From the NCBI GenBank assembly GCA_963973915.1, contig CAXBBM010000009.1, positions 1 to 64,000 of the forward strand: 64,000 nt of DNA, given 5' to 3'. How positions within the stretch are numbered: the stretch's first letter is position 1; each line of letters begins with the position of its first letter. Below, one piece after another: positions 45,673-53,466 of the stretch. The position numbers and the translations under genes are program-made. The notes beneath the pieces were generated by a model, which ran no database searches, had not been told where the DNA came from, and saw only the letters and a list, made by a program, of their open reading frames with translations. Origin of the DNA: Polycyclovorans sp002706265. GTDB lineage: Bacteria > Pseudomonadota > Gammaproteobacteria > Nevskiales > Nevskiaceae.

Positions 45673-46942
45673 GTCACTGCTGCGCTCAAGACCCAGTCTG
45701 CGCAACAGCATCATCATTGGCATGTTGCTGGTCATCACCCTGGTGTCGATTGGCTTCACCTATGCGGTGCGGGCGGCATTCGACCAGCTCGAGTACGAAC
45801 TGCTGGACCAGCGCCTGATGGCCGAGCTGGCCGAGTTCAAGGAGGCCTATCAGTACGACCCGAGCATTTCGCTGGTGAGCTGGGGCGGGCTCAAGCGCTA
45901 CCGGCTGCGGCCGAACACCGATGATGAGGTTCCCGCCGACCTGCGCGGCCTCACCCCCGGCACGCCGGCCCACGTGCAGCTTGAGGGTCGTGAACATCTG
46001 GCGGGCGCGGTAGCCCTGGGCGAAACCCGCTTGTTCGTTGCGTTGGACATTGCCGCCGTGCCGGCCATCGAAGCCAGCCTGCTCAGCCGCATGGGTGGAT
46101 TCCTGTTGCTGGGCTATGCCCTGGCCCTGCTGCTGGGGTGGATCACCGTCAGCCGGGTCAGCAGGCCGCTGGCCGAACTGGCCGCCCAGGTGGCCCAGGC
46201 CGATCCCGTTGAAAGCCGTCCGCCGGTGCCGCCCAGCGCCGCGCCGCGCGAGGTCAGCGAAATTGCCGAGGCGTTCAATCTGTTCATGCTGCGCATGCGC
46301 CAGTTCATCGAGCGCGAGCGCGCCTTCACCGACGATGCCGGGCACGAACTGCGCACCCCGCTGGCGGTGATTTCAAGCACGGTGGAACTGATGCGTCGGC
46401 ACCCGGCCCTGCCAACCACCGCGCAGGAGCACCTCAACCGGATCGACCGGGCCACGGCGCAGATGAGTTCGCTGGTAGAGAGCTTTCTGTTGCTGGCGCG
46501 CGAAGAGGGCAGCGGCCCTACCCCGCCTGTGGATGCCGCAGGGCTTGTCCACGAGGCGCTGGAGGGCATTCGCCAGTCTCGCCCGCAAGACGCCGCCCGT
46601 TTGCACGCCACCCTTGTTGAGCCGTGGCCGGTGCGGGCGCCGCCCGCGGTGTTGATGGCTCTGGTCGGCAATCTGGTGTTGAACGCGCTGAGCCACACCG
46701 ACGGACGGGTTTTCGTGGTGCTCAGGCAAGGGCTGCTTTCGGTCCGCGACGAAGGCCAGGGCATCGACCCGAAAGCGCTGGACCAGATCTTCGACCGCCG
46801 CGCCCGCAGCGCCCACAGTGACGGTTATGGTCTGGGGCTGTTCCTGGTCAAGCGCATCTGCACGCACCTGGGGTGGACGCTGCGAACCCGCAGCCGGATG
46901 GGCGTGGGCAGCAGTTTCGAGGTGGGATTTGGCCCGCCATAA
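45665..46942 (+). CDS. Sensor histidine kinase
   Basis: 425 aa. Helix 1 (SIIIGMLLVITLVSIGFTY), a ~100-residue periplasmic sensor region, helix 2 (GGFLLLGYALALLLGWI), a HAMP-like segment (VSRVSRPLAELAAQV), the phospho-acceptor helix with DDAGHELRTPL (His227), and an ATPase domain with NLVLNALSHT (N box), VRDEGQGI (G1) and GYGLGLFLV (G2). The ATPase domain is compact, as in PhoQ/QseC-like kinases. Partner of the response regulator it overlaps. The following glycosyltransferase starts 34 bp later and may be in the same operon. Signal unknown. Confidence 0.93.
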   Translation: MPKSLLRSRPSLRNSIIIGMLLVITLVSIGFTYAVRAAFDQLEYELLDQRLMAELAEFKEAYQYDPSISLVSWGGLKRYRLRPNTDDEVPADLRGLTPGTPAHVQLEGREHLAGAVALGETRLFVALDIAAVPAIEASLLSRMGGFLLLGYALALLLGWITVSRVSRPLAELAAQVAQADPVESRPPVPPSAAPREVSEIAEAFNLFMLRMRQFIERERAFTDDAGHELRTPLAVISSTVELMRRHPALPTTAQEHLNRIDRATAQMSSLVESFLLLAREEGSGPTPPVDAAGLVHEALEGIRQSRPQDAARLHATLVEPWPVRAPPAVLMALVGNLVLNALSHTDGRVFVVLRQGLLSVRDEGQGIDPKALDQIFDRRARSAHSDGYGLGLFLVKRICTHLGWTLRTRSRMGVGSSFEVGFGPP

Positions 46943-46976
46943 CAAAACATTAACGAAAGGCTTACCGAACCCTGCC

Positions 46977-47942
46977 ATGCGATGTGGCACTGAAGGGTTC
47001 GCCTCTCTCAAGCAGACGCCCTTGCTCGACACCCAAGCTGCCCCGCCGGTGCTTGCCCCACCGCCTCGACCCGACAGCGCCTGGTATGCCATCAGCCGCC
47101 ATTTTTTTCGCCTCGCCGCCAGTGGCCTGATCCCGGCACGCTGGTTTGCCCCTGCGCCGCCCCCGCAACGCCGGGCCGCGACCGGCCGCTTGAGGCTGGA
47201 AGTGGTGAGTCACTGCTGGAACTACGCGCACCTGTTGCGCTACCAGCTCAGTTCGCTGGTGTTGCACCCGCCCAGGCAGATGGAGGTGCGCGTCACGGTT
47301 TTTCACGCGCTTGAAGACCCGGCCACCACCGCGCTGCTGGCCTTCTTTGCCGAACACAAGGTGCCGGGCGTCCGTTGGAACTGGCAGGTCCTGCCGCCCA
47401 GTCAGTTGATGCGCCGCTGCATCGGGCGCAATCAGGCGGCGCTCGCCACCGAGGCCGACTGGGTCTGGTTCACCGACTGCGATCTGGTCTTCGGCGAGGG
47501 CTGCCTCGACGCGCTGGCCGAAAAACTGCAGGGCCGGACCGACGCGCTGGTCTATCCGCAGGTGGAACATTGCACCTCGCTGCTGGCCGATGATGACGCC
47601 CGGCTGGCCCAGGGCGCGGCCGAACTGGAACTGGCCAGCACGCCGGCCGAATTCAAGGCCCGCACGGTCTCCCGCGCCACCGGCCCGTTGCAGATCGCAC
47701 ACGGCGATGTCTCGCGGGCGGTGGGCTATTGCGATGCCATTCAGGCCTACAAGGCCGGCGCCGACCACTGGCGCAAATGCTACGAAGACCGCACCTATCG
47801 CTGGCTGCTGGGCACGCAGGGTGTGCCTCTGGACATTCCCGGCGTGCAGCGCATTCGCCATATTTCCAAGGGTCGCTACCGCGCCGGTGGGCGTATGGCC
47901 GCCCTGCGACAACGCATTCGCCAGACCAAGGACCGCGGATAG
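46977..47942 (+). CDS. Glycosyltransferase family 2-like protein
   Basis: 321 aa. After an Ala/Pro-rich ~75-residue leader, a GT-A fold starts at RLRLEVVSHCWNYAHLLRYQ; the metal motif is VWFTDCDLVF (DCD) at mid-protein, and IAHGDVSRAVGYCDAIQAY follows in the acceptor region. No transmembrane helix. The start is uncertain: ATG 46977 is the first after the kinase stop but lacks a well-placed ribosome-binding site. Likely part of the operon with the two-component system. Donor and acceptor unknown. Confidence 0.75.
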   Translation: MRCGTEGFASLKQTPLLDTQAAPPVLAPPPRPDSAWYAISRHFFRLAASGLIPARWFAPAPPPQRRAATGRLRLEVVSHCWNYAHLLRYQLSSLVLHPPRQMEVRVTVFHALEDPATTALLAFFAEHKVPGVRWNWQVLPPSQLMRRCIGRNQAALATEADWVWFTDCDLVFGEGCLDALAEKLQGRTDALVYPQVEHCTSLLADDDARLAQGAAELELASTPAEFKARTVSRATGPLQIAHGDVSRAVGYCDAIQAYKAGADHWRKCYEDRTYRWLLGTQGVPLDIPGVQRIRHISKGRYRAGGRMAALRQRIRQTKDRG

Positions 47943-48103
47943 CGGGGGTTCCAGCTTGCCGTCTCGGCACACTGATCAATGCTCCAAACGCAATTTCGCG
48001 GCACGCACGGTGGCTCGCGCCATGGGTCTGGGAGAGATCCCCAATGGCGATGTCTCGCCAGCGGCAAGCTGTCGCAACGAAATCAATTCACAGTAATCCA
48101 CAC

Positions 48104-48118
48104 GCGACCATTGGTCGC
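48104..48118. promoter_or_regulatory. Inverted repeat upstream of the WaaE-like gene
   Basis: GCGACCA-T-TGGTCGC is a perfect 7-bp dyad, 61 bp before the start at 48179, within a 236-bp non-coding gap (47943-48178) that looks lower in GC than its surroundings. No promoter could be assigned; an operator is possible. Confidence 0.3.
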
Positions 48119-48178
48119 TGTGGCAACCTCGCTCAGAGATCATCAATGAGCAACAGTTGACCACTGAGGTCCTCCCCA

Positions 48179-49006
48179 ATGCTGCAACCCGTTTCTGCCT
48201 ATGTGCTAACGCTCAACTCCGAACGGTACTTGGAGCGCATCCTGCAGCAATGCTGGCGCTTTGCCGCGGAGGTAGTGGTGGTGGACAGTGGCAGTACAGA
48301 TCGGACGCTGGCAATCGCGGAGGACAGCGGAGCTCGCGTGTTGCATCACCCTTTCGAGGATTTCCGCAGACAACGCGAGTTGGCGGCAGCGGCCTGCCGC
48401 CACGACTACATCTTTTACTGCGACTGTGACGAAGTGCCAGACGATTCGCTGGTAGCGTCGATACAGGCACGGGTGGCGCAGGGCCTCACCCATAGCGCCT
48501 ACTGGGTGACTCGCGATTGGGAGGTTTTGAATACGCCAGTGCGCGTGGTGTACCCCGTCCGCTGTCCCGACCGGCTGCCCCGTCTGTATGACCGCCGACG
48601 GTGCTACTGGGAAACCGACAAACTGGTACACGAGAGTCTGGTGGCGCCACAACCTGTCGGACAGCTCGACGGACGCCTCACGCACAAGACGTTCGAGACA
48701 CACGCTGAAATCGAGCTCAAGCTGCAGCGATATACCGATTTGGCCGCGTTAGGCTTGGTGCGGCGGCTGCAGCAACGACAGCATGCGTCCCGCTGGCGGG
48801 CACTGCCCCACCTGCTCAACAGTCTGCTGCCAAGCCCGCTGGGGGCATTAGTGAAATCCTATCTGATCCGCGGTGGCTGGCGGGACGGGTGGGTTGGACT
48901 CATCCTGCTCGGGTACACGTTGCGCTACAGCCATCTCAAGCATTGGAAAGCAGCCCGGATGTTGTGGCGAGACCCGCAACTGACGGCTGAAAGCCTGCCT
49001 GGATGA
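48179..49006 (+). CDS. GT2 glycosyltransferase, WaaE/KdtX-like (LPS core)
   Basis: 275 aa. N-terminal SAYVLTLNSERYLERIL, VVVVDSGSTDRTLAIAED, RQRELAAAACRHDYIFYCDCDEVPDD (metal motif) and THKTFETHAEIELKLQRYT follow the order of WaaE-type beta-glucosyltransferases that modify inner-core heptose. C-terminal hydrophobic helices (LVKSYLIRGGWRDGWVGL) suggest membrane association. Base composition appears lower in GC than neighbours, hinting at transfer (visual impression). Its last 71 bp overlap the convergent GT2 gene. Confidence 0.82.
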   Translation: MLQPVSAYVLTLNSERYLERILQQCWRFAAEVVVVDSGSTDRTLAIAEDSGARVLHHPFEDFRRQRELAAAACRHDYIFYCDCDEVPDDSLVASIQARVAQGLTHSAYWVTRDWEVLNTPVRVVYPVRCPDRLPRLYDRRRCYWETDKLVHESLVAPQPVGQLDGRLTHKTFETHAEIELKLQRYTDLAALGLVRRLQQRQHASRWRALPHLLNSLLPSPLGALVKSYLIRGGWRDGWVGLILLGYTLRYSHLKHWKAARMLWRDPQLTAESLPG

Positions 49007-49814
49007 GTTGCACCAAGCCGTATTCGGTGCGTCGAACCCCGTGCTTTTCGTTGTACTTGCGCAGTGCCCGATTCCACGCATAACGATCGGGATTTTCATA
49101 GCTGCGGCCATGATCGAGATGTACGCAGATGGCGGTGTAACGGACATGCCGGGCGTCGATGCCAGCGTTGCGGAGTCGAACGCCAAACTCGCGATCCTCG
49201 CTGCCGTAAGCCATGCGTTCGTCGAAGCCGTTGACGGCCACCACATCCCGAAGCCAAGCGGAGCCGTTGGAGCCCTTGAAGTTGCAGCGAGTGGTAGTGA
49301 GCCTGTTCAACCAGTGTGCCAGGGCGGGGTCGGCCGACAGCTTTAGGTCTTTGCGCTGTCGGCGGTGTCCGTGCTCCAACAGCCACGGCACGCGGAAACA
49401 GTCGCCGCGCGCGATGTCATCGCGCGTGATGGCCTTGCTGGCAGGCAAGGTGAGCTTGCAGTACCCCCCCGAAAGGTAGGCCCCCGGGGCCGCCTTTGCG
49501 ACGTGGCCGGCCACGAAGTCGGCGCGCGGAATGCAATCGCCGTCGGTGAACAGCAGATAGTCTGCCCGCGCATGCAGAATGGCCTTGTTGAGGATGCGGC
49601 ATTTGCGGAATCCATCGTCCCGCTGGTGCACGTGAATCACCGGCTGATCCAGTGTCGGCGCAACGCGCTCGATCAACGCCCGCGTGTCCTCGCTCGAGCC
49701 GTCATCAGCGATGATGATCTCGAAATCGCGATGGGTTTGATGGGCGTACCCCCACAGCACCTTTTCCAGCCAAGCCGGTGCGTTATAGGTGGAAATGATG
49801 ACCGACACATTCAA
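48936..49814 (-). CDS. GT2 glycosyltransferase with galactosyltransferase-7C-like domain
   Basis: About 292 aa. VSVIISTYNAPAWLEKVLWG, FEIIIADDGSSEDT, FTDGDCIPRADFV (DGD metal site), then FKGSNGSAWLRDV and GFDERMAYGSEDREFGVRL, the C-terminal acceptor-binding domain. It is the intact paralogue of the interrupted gene at 40755. Start choices are GTG 49835, TTG 49814 (overlapping the upstream stop as TTGA, GGGGG before it) and GTG 49808; TTG 49814 is reported. It has a run of seven G on the coding strand (49464-49470). Last gene of a three-gene minus-strand operon. Confidence 0.87.
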   Translation of the reverse strand: MNVSVIISTYNAPAWLEKVLWGYAHQTHRDFEIIIADDGSSEDTRALIERVAPTLDQPVIHVHQRDDGFRKCRILNKAILHARADYLLFTDGDCIPRADFVAGHVAKAAPGAYLSGGYCKLTLPASKAITRDDIARGDCFRVPWLLEHGHRRQRKDLKLSADPALAHWLNRLTTTRCNFKGSNGSAWLRDVVAVNGFDERMAYGSEDREFGVRLRNAGIDARHVRYTAICVHLDHGRSYENPDRYAWNRALRKYNEKHGVRRTEYGLVQLIQAGFQPSVAGLATTSGLLSNA

Positions 49815-50746
49815 GGCTGCCCCCAGCGAAACCACCGCGCCAGAGCGGCTTCCGCATTATGCAGCCGCTTGAGCCAGCGGCGCCCTTGCAACGAGTTGTG
49901 ATGCCAGGGTTGCGGCAGCGCAGCGTCCTGCAGGGTCAACATGGCTTCAGCCCAAGGCGGCGACAGGGGCTGCCGCGCGCGCAGGCGCTCGGTATCGGCA
50001 GGCGTCAGCATCCGGTAAGGATGAAAGCCGGCATTGCGCTGTTGCTCGGCCCGACGCAGCGCCCAAGTCTTGCGCTTTCCACGGTAAGCGGGCACCAATG
50101 GCAACCATGCCACGAACGGCAGTGCCGGGATGGCCATGTTGCGAAAATACTGCCGCGCCAGCGCATCGCATTCGGGCTCACGGCGCGCGAACTGCCAACC
50201 GACATTTCGCAGACGAGCGGGCAGACAGACGTTGATATCGGAGTAGTACACGCCCGAACTGCGGCGACGGCTGGCCTCCGGCCAGAACATTCCGGTTTCC
50301 GGCGTGAAGTCAAAGTCGCCGTCCGGGGAACGACCCTTGCCCGAAACCGGGATGAACGCGGGGCTGACAAAGCCCAGAGTGGGTTCGGCCTGGAACAACG
50401 CCGCCAACGCAGAAATTTCCGACAGCGCTACCGGCCGAACCACCTGCACGTCGTCCTGCAGGTACATCAGCGGGGCGTCCGGCTCGGCAGCCTCCAGTGC
50501 TGCCTGCATGTGTCCGTAAAGCCCGCCGTGCTTGCCGTTGCCGCGACCAGGGGCGCGATGCACGGTGTGTCGGGCCTCAAGTCGGTCCAGCACCCGCAGG
50601 GTTTCGGGGTCATCGCTTTCGTCGTCGCGGATGCTGACGTGCGCGTAGGGCAGGCAATGTTCGACCGTGTCCACGCAGTGGGCCAGAAAGCGGCCGCGGT
50701 TGTAGGAGGTGATGACCACCTGAAGTGGTACCGAGGCGTCGGCCAT
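49811..50746 (-). CDS. Glycosyltransferase-like protein, 'YSD' paralogue 2
   Basis: 311 aa. Same blocks as the gene at 42447: VVITSYNRGRFLAHCVDTVE, DDESDDPET, KHGGLYGHMQAALE, YLQDDVQVVRPV, VYYSDINVCL and WLPLVPAYRGKRKTWALRRA. GT-A-like with LQDD in place of a classical DxD. Begins at ATG 50746, sharing one base with the stop of the preceding gene (TGATG), and its stop overlaps the next start. Tightly coupled translation suggests the three products act on one glycan. Donor unknown. Confidence 0.75.
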   Translation of the reverse strand: MADASVPLQVVITSYNRGRFLAHCVDTVEHCLPYAHVSIRDDESDDPETLRVLDRLEARHTVHRAPGRGNGKHGGLYGHMQAALEAAEPDAPLMYLQDDVQVVRPVALSEISALAALFQAEPTLGFVSPAFIPVSGKGRSPDGDFDFTPETGMFWPEASRRRSSGVYYSDINVCLPARLRNVGWQFARREPECDALARQYFRNMAIPALPFVAWLPLVPAYRGKRKTWALRRAEQQRNAGFHPYRMLTPADTERLRARQPLSPPWAEAMLTLQDAALPQPWHHNSLQGRRWLKRLHNAEAALARWFRWGQP

Positions 50747-51669
50747 CAAAACCCCAGCGCTTTGCGAACGCGCTTGATCCACTCCTCGAACTCGTTGAGA
50801 CGCCGCAGAATCCGCCACCGTTTCAGCGGATCATAGGCCCACGGGTGTGGCAGTTCGCGCCCGCCAGCAAGTGTGAGAAATCGATCGGCAACCGGTTTGT
50901 CGGCTTCAAAGTCACGCGCACGCATGGCATCGACCTGGGCTGAGGCCATCAATTCGAACGGATACAAACCACTACGGCTCCAGCGTTCGCCGAGTCGCCA
51001 GGCAAGCGTCTTTGCGCGATTGCGATAGGCTGGCGCATTCGGCACCCACATCGCCCACGGGCAGGGCAGATAGGCCATTTGCCCAAATAGCTCGCGCGCC
51101 TGCTTGTCGTTGGCGAACTCGTCCTCAATGAACCGCCACTGAGCCTGGCGCAGACGGCCGACATGAAACATTGCAACGTCAGAATAATGCATGCCGGCCA
51201 CCTTGGGACTGGGCCGATTGAAGTAGTACATGTGATGCGCGGAGTCGTACTGAAGGTCGCTGAGCGCGCGCGCACTGATGGTGCCTCGCTGAAACGCCGG
51301 CGACAAAATCGCCGAGCCGGGATTCGCGTGCAGATATTCGACGATCTCGGCGCGGTCGGCGTCAGTAACGGCTCGGGTCAACTGTGTGTCGTCCTGTAGA
51401 CAGACCAGCAGGGTGTCGTCCGACAGACGCTCGTAAACCCGCTGCATGTTGCGGTAAAGGTTGCCGTTCTTGGACTTGTTGAGCACGTCGACCCGCTCCA
51501 CATGGGCCCGGCTCGCGTACTCGGCCAACACCTGAGCGACCTCTGGATCATCGCTACCGTCGTCGACGAGATAGAGCGGCACACCTGACCATCCCTGCTC
51601 GATCGAATGCAGACAATTACGGAGATGCGCTCCTCGGTTGAACGAAAACACAGCCACCGCAAACTTCAT
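50746..51669 (-). CDS. Glycosyltransferase-like protein, 'YSD' paralogue 3
   Basis: 307 aa. FAVAVFSFNRGAHLRNCLHS, DDGSDDPEV, KNGNLYRNMQRVYE, CLQDDTQLTRAV, MHYSDVAMFH and WVPNAPAYRNRAKTLAWRLG align with the other two paralogues but it is the most divergent. First gene of the minus-strand trio 51669-48936. The frame is open 41 codons upstream; ATG 51669 matches the start of the conserved domain. Ribosome-binding site weak (GGGGGCTGCGG). Confidence 0.74.
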   Translation of the reverse strand: MKFAVAVFSFNRGAHLRNCLHSIEQGWSGVPLYLVDDGSDDPEVAQVLAEYASRAHVERVDVLNKSKNGNLYRNMQRVYERLSDDTLLVCLQDDTQLTRAVTDADRAEIVEYLHANPGSAILSPAFQRGTISARALSDLQYDSAHHMYYFNRPSPKVAGMHYSDVAMFHVGRLRQAQWRFIEDEFANDKQARELFGQMAYLPCPWAMWVPNAPAYRNRAKTLAWRLGERWSRSGLYPFELMASAQVDAMRARDFEADKPVADRFLTLAGGRELPHPWAYDPLKRWRILRRLNEFEEWIKRVRKALGF

Positions 51670-51972
51670 CCGCAGCCCCCGGCTATCAGCACCCCGACCC
51701 ACCAACGATGGCGAATTGGTCGTCACGCAGATGATCGTACGCGAACGGCCGTCCAAAGGTCTACGCAAGGGTCCGTCCGCCTGCCTTCGCATTAGGAGTC
51801 ACACATTTGATCGTTCGCATGGGTTCAGTGCCGCGGCCAACGCAGCTTGCGGGAAGCGAGCCGAGGGCCCTCTTGCGCAGTGGCCGATTAGTTGTGCGTC
51901 GAATCTCAGCGGTGAGATTAAAGTGATGCAACTCAATGCCCGGCAGGGCGCACGCCAGTATCCTCCACGCCC
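51670..51972. other. 303-bp intergenic region between divergent glycan genes
   Basis: Separates two divergent transcription units (glycosyltransferase trio on minus, DUF6492-like gene on plus), so it must hold both promoters. It looks lower in GC than the coding sequence. Small frames here lack conserved features. No convincing -35/-10 pair, terminator or RNA fold was identified by eye. Confidence 0.5.
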
Positions 51973-52920
51973 ATGCCAAGACTTGAACTTCTGACCGTGA
52001 CCTGGGCTGGCGACGTCCAGCACTTCGACCTGCTGCGCGCGTCACTGGCGCGCTCTGCATTGGCCGGCATTCCGCATCAGGTGGTGGTGCACGACGAAGA
52101 CCACGCGCTGTTTGCCGAACGCCACCCTGGCCTGGCCTTGCACTCCACGGCCGCGGTGCTGCCCGACGGGCTGGACGCCGCCCGCTGCGAGGCGCAACGC
52201 TGGCAGCGCCGCCTCGGCCGCCACGGCACCAAGTGGGCCAGCAGCCTGACGCGCATGGTCGGCGGTCCGATCTGGCCACGCCATCTGGGCTGGCACATGC
52301 AGCAGATCAGCAAACTCGCGCGCGTGGCGCACAGCCAGGCCGACACGGTCCTGGTGCTCGACTCTGACGTGATCGTCACGCCTCAGGCGCAGGTGGACGA
52401 TTATCTGAACCCGACGCGCGCGGTCTGCATCGGGCAATGGCAACCGGGCGCGGAAGCCCGCGGCAAGGTGCGCAAGTGGAACCGTGAAGCCCACCGGTTG
52501 CTGGGCGTGCCCTATGACGCATCGGCCCCGGCAGACCTGTACTTCGACACGCCGTTTCCAATCCATCCGCCCAGCGTGCGTGCCCTGATGCGCTGGCTCG
52601 AAGACCGTTATCAGCGCCCGTGGTGGGCAACCTTTCTGGCGCAGCCGCCGCGGCGCTGGTCAGAGTTCGCCACCTACCGGCTGTTCCTCCGGCAGCATCC
52701 GCCGGCCTGCGGCGTGGACTGGCAGTCTCCTGCCTTGACGCGCTATGTGCACAAGGCCACCGATGTGGCGGCGCTGATCACCCACCTGCGCACACTGCTG
52801 GCCGAGCCCAACTGCCACTACATCACCTTGCATTCGCAAAGCAGCGGACGCGGGCTGTGGAATGCCGACGAGGTGATTCCGCCCGTGCGGGCGCTGATCG
52901 AAGCGCAGGCCAGCGGGTAA
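51973..52920 (+). CDS. DUF6492-like glycosyltransferase-fold protein
   Basis: 315 aa. ELLTVTWAGDVQHFDLLRAS start, a GWHMQQISKLARVAHSQADT segment and VLVLDSDVIVT (DxD) are the features of the DUF6492 group, putative GT-A proteins found in polysaccharide loci. The second half has DLYFDTPFPIHPPSVRALM and YHLF-like ATYRLFLRQH. No signal or helix. Start ATG 51973. Function unproven. Confidence 0.65.
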   Translation: MPRLELLTVTWAGDVQHFDLLRASLARSALAGIPHQVVVHDEDHALFAERHPGLALHSTAAVLPDGLDAARCEAQRWQRRLGRHGTKWASSLTRMVGGPIWPRHLGWHMQQISKLARVAHSQADTVLVLDSDVIVTPQAQVDDYLNPTRAVCIGQWQPGAEARGKVRKWNREAHRLLGVPYDASAPADLYFDTPFPIHPPSVRALMRWLEDRYQRPWWATFLAQPPRRWSEFATYRLFLRQHPPACGVDWQSPALTRYVHKATDVAALITHLRTLLAEPNCHYITLHSQSSGRGLWNADEVIPPVRALIEAQASG

Positions 52921-52982
52921 GCAGCGCGCTTTGACCTGGCATGGCGCGCCACTACACTGCCCGTTCTAACGGGGAGCGCGCA

Positions 52983-53453
52983 ATGTCAGAAAAGCACAAA
53001 AGAATGGTCGGCCACGGCGCCGTGGTCATGTTCATCGGCATGCTGGCCGGCTTCGGGCTGGTGGCGAGCCTGATCGGGGGAATGGAGCTGATTCCCGGCA
53101 GCATCATTGAATTCAAGATTCCGGGCGATGCCGCCGCGTGGGCCCGCGCGCACGTGGGCGGCATGTTCAACGGGCTGTTCGTCATGCTGGTGGCGTTGCT
53201 GATCCCGGCCCTGAACATGGGCGAAAAGCCAGCCGGCCAGTTGCACTGGATGTTGATTGGCACCGGCTATGCCAACACGGTCTTCTACTGGGCCGCGCTG
53301 CTGGCGCCGAACCGCGCGCTGACCTTCGCCGACAACGTGCACGGCGCCTCGAACCTGTGGGCCATTGTCGGCCTGCTGCCGGCGCTGGTGTTCGCCGTCA
53401 TCGCCCTGATTGCCGTGAGCATCCTCATGCGCGCGGCGTTCGCCAAGGGTTGA
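52983..53453 (+). CDS. Styrene-oxide-isomerase-like (StyC-like) membrane protein
   Basis: 156 aa with four hydrophobic helices. The sequence follows StyC of styrene-degrading Pseudomonas: GHG near the N-terminus, GGMELIPGSIIEF, WARAHVGGMFNG, and ANTVFYWAALLAPNRALTF. As I recall the StyC work, a haem-b iron and residues His58, Asn64 and Tyr103 drive the Meinwald rearrangement of epoxides to aldehydes; the equivalents here are His57, Asn63 and Tyr102, offset by exactly one. No styrene genes (styA/B/D) are nearby, so the natural substrate may be another epoxide. GGGGAG precedes ATG 52983. It converges with a wax-ester synthase gene 13 bp away. Confidence 0.78.
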   Translation: MSEKHKRMVGHGAVVMFIGMLAGFGLVASLIGGMELIPGSIIEFKIPGDAAAWARAHVGGMFNGLFVMLVALLIPALNMGEKPAGQLHWMLIGTGYANTVFYWAALLAPNRALTFADNVHGASNLWAIVGLLPALVFAVIALIAVSILMRAAFAKG

Positions 53454-53466
53454 CGAGCGTCTGGCG

